Source: Icerya purchasi
Taxonomy: Eukaryota > Arthropoda > Insecta > Hemiptera > Monophlebidae
Assembly (NCBI GenBank): GCA_039619475.1
Contig: CM077116.1
Location: forward strand, 171,013,363-171,077,362
Direction of reading: 5' to 3'
Length of the DNA stretch: 64,000 nucleotides
Shown here: piece after piece, positions 45,991 through 64,000 of the stretch
How positions within the stretch are numbered: the stretch's first letter is position 1
How the letters are laid out: each line of letters starts with the position of its first letter
Program-made: the position numbers and the translations under genes
The notes under the pieces: model-generated
The model's input: only the letters and a program-made list of their open reading frames with translations
Told to the model about the DNA's origin: nothing
Database searches by the model: none

Positions 45991-45999
45991 ACTTTATAG

Positions 46000-48122
46000 T
46001 GATAAAAAATAGAACTGGTAGCACACTAAGCATAATTGTTGGTTGTAATATTAGTCAGGAGTAAGTGTTAGTTTTCCTTAAAAAAAAAAAAGGAAGTTGT
46101 TGATTCATTTTTTGCAGGTGGTGATGTAATCTTAATGGCCGAACACTCGAGACTTGCATATCAAAAAAATCCAGCAAACAAATTAATATTTTTAAAATAC
46201 ATCAACTACAATACCTTATGAGATGTTATACAATTCTGTAAGTACCCTTTTCCTAAAATTACTCAAATCAATCGCTATGCTTCTCGTTTACCCTTTACAT
46301 GAAAAGTCCCTAGTGGAGTTGAGGCACGTTATTACTTTCCAATGGCAGGTTTGTATTGAACAAGTAAACTGTATATAAATCCCGCAGTCCTTCATTTTAA
46401 AGCACAGTAACATCGAACACCATATTTTTATTAATTCAGAAGATCACACCTATTCCGATTGTAAGAATAAAGAGCTGAATAATCAACCAAAGAAATGAAA
46501 CAGATGATAGAGTAAATGAATGTCCCACCATTGAGCCAAGTAGCTTTCAACATAGAAGACAATATCCACCCATGCCTGATACAGCACATCTGAAATTTCC
46601 AGCAGACCCCTTGCAAAACGTCCGCCATTTCATCATAATGATGGAAAATGAATAATGCGCCTAATGTGACTTAAACAAATATTTCTTCATCTCTTGCTGC
46701 TTCTTCCATAATAACTCAATCTTCCATTAGCAACAGCAGCAACAACGAGGTGAAAAATTCGAATGTGTTATCGGGGAAAGCTAGTTTCATATTCCTTTCT
46801 GACCATGCACCCTTTGCATTTTTGTCTGATGAACTTCAGACTTCAATTGTAAATATTAACATATTTCATTACAGAACACAACAAGGATATCCTAGCATTG
46901 AAGGTTAATTACACTTTAAAACAGCTCCATTATGCAACAAAGTCAGGTAACACTTTTATGGATGCTGAGTCACATGGGAATCCAAGGAAACTAGTCGTTG
47001 ACTGGGCCTGCTCACATCAATGCCATTAGCAGCTCTGCTAATTTTTAAAATGAAGGTGTATTTTTACAATCGTACAATGACTGAGTAGATCAGCTAATGG
47101 CATATGAAACCACTCTTTATAGAAAATATAAAATTAACAACTGATCCACGGTTCCCCCTCCTTACCTTCCCCTTAAGGAATATGCTGCTTTAAATTACTT
47201 GTAGATATGGCTGCCTAACATAATTACTATATTTGAAAGAACATCCTTTCCACTTACATGTTACTTTTGCGTTGATTCTTCTTGCTCGCCCCTGAATCAC
47301 TTATTACAATAATATGTGGCTTTTACCCGCTCTGTCATCATTAGTGCAACACTGTCACTATTTCCCCAAATTACCCAGACTGAATATTAATTTTGCTTGG
47401 TTTCCTTAGGGCGAACAACTTGTAAGGTAAAATTTAAAAAAATGTCTTCCCCTAATCCATGAATTGTAATGACTAAAGCAATTAAAAATAGTATATGGTT
47501 GTTACTAGGAATTTAAAGAAAAAAAAAGATAATGTATATTTAAAAGTTTACAAATTTGAAGTAAAACATGTAAGTTGAATATCCATTACAAAAAAAATGA
47601 ATTGCTTACAATTTATTGCCAAATAAGAAAAGAGTATTGATTATTATACGGATAGTTATGAAAAAATTTAGTCATCATGTGTGTAGTTATAAAAAATGTA
47701 AAAAGAAAAAAGCAACTGAATGAATAAAATTAATGTCTTTGCATACTTTTGTTACAGCATTATGTGGTAGATCAAATTAGTCTCGTCAGTTGAGGAATCC
47801 ATAAAAAGCCATAGGGTCAAAAAAACAATTCATTTTTCATTTGTAAAATAAAATGTCATTTTTTCCATGATTTTAGATTCTTAAGTCATTTCGAAGTAAA
47901 CAGTAGTGGGATTTAGCTCGGCGATATGATTTTATAAATCATTAGTATAAGCATGCATACCAAAATAATGTAGGGGATAAAGCAAAAACTGCTTAGAAAA
48001 ATCGTAATAGTAATATAGTAAATGTAAAGCACAGTTGTTTAAATAAAGAAAAAAAAAAATTTACTTTATGATATAAAAGACGAAATTTTGATAAGTAGAT
48101 TAAATTAAATTTTTTTAGAAAT

Positions 48123-48165
<43 letters not shown>

Positions 48166-48540
48166 CACAGTGTCTACACGTAAAGTTATTTTATATTTCA
48201 TAATGGGAGTAATATTAAAACGTGAAAATTGTTTTACAATATTTTAATAAAAATTATAAAATTAAAATTTTTCCTAATGGTAATATAATTTCTGGCAGAA
48301 AGGATTAATAAAAATTCTATCATATGGGACAATTTCCATTCACTTCATATGTTATTAAATAAGTTTTTGAGTCGACGCGTCATCCTGACTTGTTCCGCGT
48401 ATTGTTTGTGGTGTAGATATGTGGAACATTTTGAGATTAGAAATGTTTATAGTCGGTTTATTTTCAATGTATCAGTTGTGATAATAAAGGCATTTATTAA
48501 TTTTGTTAGTACCTGTTTGTTCCTGTCGGCTATAATTTTG
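46000..48540. other. Degenerate DNA with possible retroelement scraps
   Basis: Mostly unrecognised. At about 46955-47010 the translation VTLLWMLSHMGIQG followed by KLVVDWA resembles the WxxSHxGIxGNExAD block of non-LTR RNase H domains. A TA microsatellite lies at 48127-48153. The region directly left of 48559 should hold the SEC61 beta promoter and 5' UTR, but no TATA box stands out. Confidence 0.4.
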
Positions 48541-48558
48541 TATTTTTAAAATTTAAAA

Positions 48559-57940
<9,382 letters not shown>

Positions 57941-58111
57941 TTATTCAAATTAAATCATTCCAGTCATTCAAACACACGGAGAAACGTACAAAAGGACGTG
58001 TTATTTTTTGTAAATATACATTAATGAAAATGTACACATACATTATATATATATATATACATACATATTATATATCTTTGTATTTGTTGGTTTTTTGTGT
58101 ACTTGTTTTGT

Positions 58112-58117
58112 AATAAA
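58112..58117 (+). terminator. Probable SEC61 beta polyadenylation signal
   Basis: AATAAA 172 bp after the stop codon, followed by T-rich sequence. It is the first canonical hexamer on this strand downstream of the coding end. Confidence 0.5.
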
Positions 58118-58119
58118 AT

Positions 58120-59095
58120 TTATCTTTTTCCACGTTTAGTTATAAGTAACGAATTGTATTTATAAATATAGAAGTTTATAAAGTTATAATTCGATTATTA
58201 ATTTTCGCCTGCATAATAATCGTGGAAAATTAAAGCGTAATTTAATTTTCGTACGGTTCTAATGTTTTATCTTGTAGATGGAATTGAAAAAGAAGCGGAA
58301 TTAGAAGGAAGTAAAATAAAATTTTCATGCTTTATATTTTAACGCGACAGTCCGATAATGAAATTTCCTTACAGATAACAGTTTGAGAACCGACACTGAC
58401 CCGTAAAATATGATATTTAGTGAAGTTTAAGATACAAACAGTATAAACTTAGAAAAATAGAAGCATATGCTGAGTCAGAACGAATGCTACTTTGATGTAA
58501 AAAAAAACAACTAATTTTAACCGATCTAGATCCAATTTTTTTTACATTTTCAATCCAATTTCACATGTTAAATTTACACATTGCGAATAAAAAAAAAACA
58601 TTCGCTGTAATGAATCGTAATCTGAAACTGCGAAATCTACTTTCAACCCTTGCACACACTGCAGGGAACGCAAACGCTAACGCAAATGCAAACTGTCAGT
58701 AATATAGAGTAAATTCGCATCTGTTTCCTTACTGTAAGTTGTGTTTTAACCTGCGATGTCTATCTTCAGTTGTTCTTCACACATTGGTTAAGAAATTTTT
58801 TTTTTTTTTTGGATTGAAACAGTATACTTCTGTTATTCTTAATAGTCATCTGTGCAGTACAGAATCAAACGTTTTTTTTTGAACCGTATGTTCCGCCAGT
58901 ATTTATTATTTCTGTTTCTTTTTTATCTTGTTTATTATATTTTCTGGTTATTGTAAAATAAAACGGCGCTACTTGAAATGCTAGTTTTTATTGGCTTCTA
59001 TGTTATTTTCCTTTCTTGTTTTGCCACTTGCGTTTTGGATATATTTTTTTTTTTTTTTTATATTTTTAATTTGTACTTGGCTATTTAGTTCGATG
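58120..59095. other. AT-rich DNA downstream of SEC61 beta
   Basis: No further gene. Low-complexity T tracts increase towards the right. Confidence 0.4.
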
Positions 59096-59247
59096 TTTTT
59101 TTTTTGTTTTTTTTTTTTTTTATTTTTATTTATTTTTATTATTATTTCATCACAACTGACCAATTTCAGTGGTGATTTAGCGATTACTTTAATGAGATAA
59201 AGGATGTTTTGTGGAGGTGTGGTATTCAGTAGTACTCCCTCTGAACT

Positions 59248-61898
59248 TTATAATGGCTGGACAAGGTCTAAAGGCTTATTTCGCCACAATCTGCGTATTT
59301 CACCGAAGTTATCCTGCAAATTGGTAGCAAGTGGATTCGTAAGAATTGCTAAGTCGAGCGACATGTTTATTTGCTTTTCATCCTTCACAAACATGACGTT
59401 TAAGTCATTATGGAAGGTATAATCTGAGACGTACCAGGGGGCCGCAATAATGGTTCTCAGTACTCTATTTTGATATCGCTGTAATTTCTGTAAGTTCGAT
59501 GTTTTTGCGCAGTCCCACAGCCGTATACCGTACAGCCAGATCGGTTTTAAAGCTACCATTTTACATAATAGAGTTTGGTTGTCTAACGACAAGTCCGATC
59601 TCTTAGCTAACAGCCACGACATGGTTCTAGTTTTAAACTTCAAATGCTCGATTATTTTCTGAATATGAGTAACCCAGGTCAGCCTAGCGCCCAAGTACAT
59701 GTCTAAATATTTTACCTTGTTGGTATTTCGTATTACGACGTTATTTATTTTGATTGGCAGGCGTTCAATTTTTCGATTTGTGAATGAAATATGCGTCGAC
59801 TTACTTTCATTGACTACTATGCGTCATCGTTTTAGCCAAGTTTCCACATGCCGGAGTGACTCCTGCAGTTTTTCTGTAGCTGTGTTTTCACACTTATCAA
59901 CGGCCAAGGTGGCTGTGTCATCCGCGTACAAAGCTACTTTTGTATTAACCAGCATGGGGAAGTCGGACGTGAAGATTAAGTACAATATTGAACGTAGAAC
60001 GCTACCCTGCGGGACTCCGGCCCTTACCAGAACAATATCTGAGCATTCATCGGCTATTTTCATTCGAAAATATCTTTCTTGTATATACGATCTAAATATG
60101 TAGTAGATAGCAATGAGGAAGCAGAAGTTTAATTTTATACAATAATCCTTGATGCCATACCCTATCGAAAGCATGCTGGACATCCAGAAACGCGGCCGTA
60201 CAAAAATATGCTTGTTTTCCAAGCTATTTTCAATAATCTTCGTTAGTCTGTGAACCTGTTCTATAGTGTTGCAGTGCTTACGGAAATCAAATTGACAATC
60301 GGGAATAGTAGTATCGGTAGATAATATTGGAAACAACCGTTTTAAAATTAATTTTTCCGGTATCTTTGAGAGGACAGAAAGCAACGAGATGATAGGTCTA
60401 TACGATGAGATGACTTCGGACGGTTTGCCAGGTTTCGGTATAACACTGCGATAACTTCCAAGCCAGTGGAAAATATTTATTACGAAGGACGGCGTTATAT
60501 ATTTGTGTTATAAATACAATACTTTTACGTGATTAAGTCAAATCCGGAACTCTTTTTCCGTTTCACATTTTTGGAGAGTTGCTGTATTTCACTAACTGGT
60601 GTTATAGGTAGACTCATTTGCAGCAGTTTTTCCAGCTATTCCAGGATATCTGTGGAGTCAGTAGCTTGAGGATTCGATGTAAATACATCGTGAAAATAAT
60701 TCGCAAAAAGCGCCGCTTTATCGAAGTTAGTACGAGCCCAGCAGCTACTGTCGGGTTTTTGTATTGGTGGAATACACATAGTTGGCCGTTTAAAACGTCT
60801 GCTTTGCACAGTGAGTAATCATCGTTTTTGGTCGGCGACAAACTCGACAGAAATGTTGCAAGCGTTTCGGTTTTTATTTTCATGCAGTACTTTACGCAAC
60901 TGCTTAGTTTTTCTATTTAGTTGCATTTTAATAGCCGGATTTCTCGTCGTATTGCAGGTTTTTCGTAATTTCCCTTTTTCACGCACATGTTTCGGGATAT
61001 TATTAGACACATTGGAAGGTTCTACAGTGGGAATGGCTAGCCACGCGGCGTTTTGTATGGTTTGTATTAAGTTTTGAACTGCTTTATCAATGTCGTAATT
61101 AGTTTTCAGAGGCATATTTAAACTCTAACGTTAGTCTCTAGATATTGTTTAAATAAAGGTCAGTTGGTTTTTTTATTGGTAAGGTATGGCTCAGATGTTT
61201 TTGTTATTGGCGAAATGCTCACCGTTAATATAACCGAGGAGTGGTCTGACTGTAGATCGAAACAGGAGTCTGGCCTCATATATATATATATAAAGATAAG
61301 ATTCCTTTTGTTACAAAAAAGTTGAGTAGATCAGGTTTTTTCCTGCGATCCTGAGGCCAGTAGGTAGGCTCGCCCCCTGAGAAGTAAAACCTAGATTTTG
61401 GATAAAAATTAATTTTTCCGGAATTTTTCCCCTGGGATTATCCAAACGAGAGCCCCATTTGCGACTTTTTGAATTCCGGTCTCCACCGGATATGAATTTT
61501 TCTCTCAATGACTTAAAATATTTAACGAATAGGTTTTCATCTAGTCGTTCATCTGGAGAGCAATATACGGCAGAAATAGCGACAGTTCCGTTAAATGAGC
61601 ATAATTTTACCGTACACAAGCCTTTATTCGTTTTTCAGAAATTTTTTTCTCCTCGTAGTGTTTGATGGTTTTTTTTTTTTAATAATATTTGCGCTACCGC
61701 CGCGAGCTTTATTATCTGACTTAAGACAAGTGTACACATCGTAGTTGGTAATATTAAAAATTGTTTTATTTGTGAAATGTGTTTCTGAAGTGAGCAGAGG
61801 ATATCAATGAAGTGAGATTTTAAAAAGAGCTTTATTTCTAACTTACGTTGTAAAGCGCCATTAGCGTTCCAAAGTACAATTCTTAATGAGGTAGCCAT
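59248..61898 (-). pseudogene. Jockey-type ORF2 remnant (EN-RT)
   Basis: The N-terminus MATSLRIVLWNANGALQRKL (61898) parallels LVIMLWNANGITSKKNELEI of the intact copy. It is followed by VKLCSFNGTVAISAVYCSPD and SGGDRNSKSRKWGS (family GGDFNAK). The linker is at 61115-60614. RT blocks: ISLLSVLSKIPEKLILKRLF (60400-60330), DCQFDFRKHCNTIEQVHRLT, VRAGVPQGSVLRSILYLIFT (about 60030-59970), and the catalytic YADDTATLA (about 59935-59910). The thumb MYLGARLTWVTHIQKIIEHL at 59700-59248 includes LWLYGIRLWD-like sequence. The RT catalytic box is intact, but the endonuclease Asp is lost (GDRN for GDFN) and frame breaks separate every block. Confidence 0.85.
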
Positions 61899-61969
61899 TA
61901 CTTACTAGTGTTTTATTCACGACTGAGGACAATCAATCTGATATCATAATGTTCTGGTTCATTAACTGT

Positions 61970-62830
61970 TGAAACATGATTTTAAATTCGTTCAAAAATG
62001 CATTTTATATTACATCTATACCGGTAGGCGAGTTAGGTGCGAAGCAGTTATTACTTTCGTTACCACCACCATTTTGCAAACCAACACCGTTATAAACATT
62101 ATCGCTAAGATTAAGTACTGTATTGGCGCCGTAGGGGTCCCTAACATCACTTTCGAATACGATACCCCTGAGGTTTATGCCTACTTTGAGGGATATCACG
62201 CGCAGCATTACTGTAACTTGCGGGAAGATTCGGTTTGTCAGTAAGCGTCTGCTCTGCGTTGTATAATTTACGATAGAGCTTTTACAATTAGAAGGATGTT
62301 GCTGCGCGCATAAACTTCGCCGGTAAGTCCTTTTCTTTTTTACAATCAGCTGAATTATGATTACCCGCGCATCATTTATAGGGTCGATTACAAAATGATT
62401 GTGTGTGTCTATACTTTTGACATCTAGTATGCTCTTTTTACGTGAGGTGTTTCTACTCTAATTTTTGAACGTAATAATAAATCGAGATCATACATACGTT
62501 TAATGTCATCGGTCGGCTCCAACTCGATGAAATGTAGTGGCGTTCTTTAGTTTTCTTATTTTTGATATTAAAGACAGACCTGACTTGGAATCTTTGATCC
62601 TCGAGAGCCTGCTTAATGTTGTTGTTTGCGAAAGAGATCCGTAAACCCCGAATTACGACTTTATAATACGCTCTTTCGTGTTTTAGTTGGTAAGTGTGGT
62701 AGTTAATGTCTTCTTTTTTGAATGTTTGGTCTATTTTTCTGTAATGTACGTTGATTTTGACAGCGTTATCTTTCAAAGATTTTGCTCTAAAGTCTTGCTT
62801 CCCTAGTACGTCTGTAATTTTTTTCAACAT
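61970..62830 (-). pseudogene. Jockey-type ORF1 (gag) remnant
   Basis: The 62830-62453 frame gives YYKVVIRGLRISFANNNIKQ and FQVRSVFNIKNKKTKERH. These are the pre-knuckle domain of insect gag-like proteins and parallel FRVVLKNLHSS and VVNILKSKTKQ in the intact element. The zinc-knuckle region after about 62450 is shifted and mostly unreadable. The remainder to about 61970 is Asn-rich (NGVGLQNGGGNESNN), like the C-terminus of the intact gag. Confidence 0.75.
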
Positions 62831-62950
62831 TCCCGAATAATTAATTATATCGTGTACGAATATGGTTGGCGGAGAAGGTTCTTTTGTTACATTGTCAACC
62901 GGCTGTGCAATGGAAGTCTCATTTTGTGTAACTTCGTTTTCGACTTGTAA

Positions 62951-64000
62951 GTTTGCTGTTGCAACACAATGTATTAGTGTTTGTGTTTCATCCGGATTAT
63001 TTAGATTTTTAAAGGCTTTGATTTAACTTGACCTTCTTGTTTGTATTGTTGCAAATCTTGCAACGCTAGAATCTTGAAAACGGCAAAATCAATTTTTATA
63101 AAAATCTGCACCTAGATAGATCCTAGACCCGTAGAAAGTTTACCAGAAGGAAAAAAAATCTTTACTACGTCATTTCGGCAAGTAGTGCTGTGTTGGTCTA
63201 AAAAATAACATTTCATATTAGTATCGATCAACGCTTTCATCTTATTCTTTTAAAATATCCAAATTTGATGGGCCCGCAAAAATTTTTTTCATTTTTATTG
63301 TATTAATAAATAAAATCCTTTCTTTAGATTTTTTAATACTATTTCATTTAATTTTTGATAGGATTTCATTCATTATGTATTTTTATTTTTAAGTAATTTA
63401 GGTAAAATTTCTCTGTTTGTTAGGTTCAAATTTTCAATTTTATTATGTAAGATTCCGGTATTTCGTTTCATCTTCTTTATCGTATTTCCTTTTATTATTA
63501 TTTTGATATGTGCTTAATAGTACTTTACTGTGCTACGTTTTTTTCTTCTCTCTCCAGGGTTGTTAGTCATTTATTATTTATAATAAATCTTTTTTGATTG
63601 TCGTTCTGATAGTTTTGCATTTTGAATATTTATCTTGGAACCTCTTGGGAAACTGTATTCTGTTTAATGTATTGGTTTGAGTTTTGTGATAGTGTAGCAG
63701 CATCGTACAACGTGATTATTTATCTCTTTTGTCCATGCCATTCATTGTCGAGGTTTTCCTACTTTAGTGGTCCCTGATTGATTTTCGAGTAAATTATCCT
63801 CAGCGGATTAATTCTAATTTTGTGCATTACGAGTATTTTAAAGTCGAGCTTGATTAACGCGACTTCTGGCATTTTTTATAAAATTATTATTGTAATCGGT
63901 ATTCATCTTAATTTCCATGAGAATTGGAAAAAAATATATTAGTCATCGCAGAGCTTCATACCATGGTAATCAATCATGCATACTCTGTACGCCAACGATC
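62951..64000. other. AT-rich DNA at the right edge
   Basis: The first part may be the decayed ORF1 N-terminus or 5' UTR of the element to the left. Beyond about 63100 nothing is recognised. Confidence 0.4.

Larger units (their letters stand above)
59100..62950 (-). mobile_element. Decayed Jockey-type element, second family
   Basis: Minus-strand order: ORF1 (62830-61970), endonuclease (61898-61310), linker (61115-60614), RT (60470-59250), then a T-rich tract (59097-59150 on the plus strand) that would be the poly(A) tail. The architecture matches the intact element at 28232-32816, but residues differ widely, so it is a separate family. Many frameshifts and stops. The 5' limit is approximate and no target duplication was found. 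Confidence 0.82.

Noticed and set aside
46118..46190. GGDVILMAEHSRLAY, similar to the AlkB (ALKBH1) GDxxxMxxxSRLxYH block
   Set aside because: Sequence before and after does not continue the family and the following residue is not His; likely chance.
48349..48549. 66-codon frame just before the SEC61 beta ATG
   Set aside because: Lies in the likely 5' UTR or promoter, is hydrophobic by composition and ends before the true start; no support as a uORF gene.
58981..59200. Overlapping frames rich in Lys or Phe on both strands
   Set aside because: Translations of a T/A homopolymer region.

Overview
The window is AT-rich animal nuclear DNA, almost certainly from an insect. The evidence is two spliced, conserved eukaryotic genes with GT-AG introns, plus a dense, nested load of insect-type transposable elements (Jockey-, I- and CR1-like non-LTR elements, Ty1/copia, hAT, piggyBac, mariner and Mutator-like remnants). 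The order of insect cannot be fixed from the sequence alone.

Host genes. A complete ARL5-type small GTPase lies on the minus strand (four coding exons, 33876-35416, 179 aa). A complete SEC61 beta subunit lies on the plus strand (four coding exons, 48559-57940, 94 aa). The first SEC61 beta coding exon is only the ATG, and its third intron is 7.57 kb long, swollen by retroelement and inverted-repeat DNA. I find no other host gene.

Mobile DNA, left to right. 0.3-5.9 kb: inverted copies of a dispersed repeat flank a decayed copia element and a mariner fragment, with two copies of a hAT-type MITE. 6.6-14.3 kb: a non-LTR gag remnant, a 457-bp foldback, another hAT MITE, an RT fragment and a deleted CR1-like element with its 5' leader. 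15.05-23.5 kb: a full-length but decayed I-clade element with a 14-bp target-site duplication. Its endonuclease domain is split by a 3.1-kb transposon with terminal inverted repeats of about 500 bp and a 3-bp duplication (TAT); removing it restores the endonuclease frame. 26.5-27.7 kb: repeat copies and a Mutator-like fragment. 28.2-32.8 kb: an intact, apparently young Jockey-clade element (gag plus EN-RT, overlapping ORFs, poly(A), 12-bp duplication). 36.5-36.7 kb: a 274-bp palindrome without a spacer whose arms carry a hammerhead-ribozyme-like motif. 38.3-43.4 kb: a hAT MITE and a complete hAT transposon (8-bp duplication) whose transposase is broken by another MITE. 45.5-46.0 kb: piggyBac remnant. 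50.7-57.4 kb (SEC61 beta intron 3): a 5'-truncated I-like element, a Mutator-like pseudogene and a long inverted repeat. 59.1-62.9 kb: a decayed second Jockey-type element of a different family.

The genes do not form a pathway. ARL5 acts at the trans-Golgi and SEC61 beta at the ER translocon, and they are simply neighbours. The main interest lies in the transposon nesting, several precisely defined insertions, the unclassified long-TIR element and the palindrome with its ribozyme-like motif.
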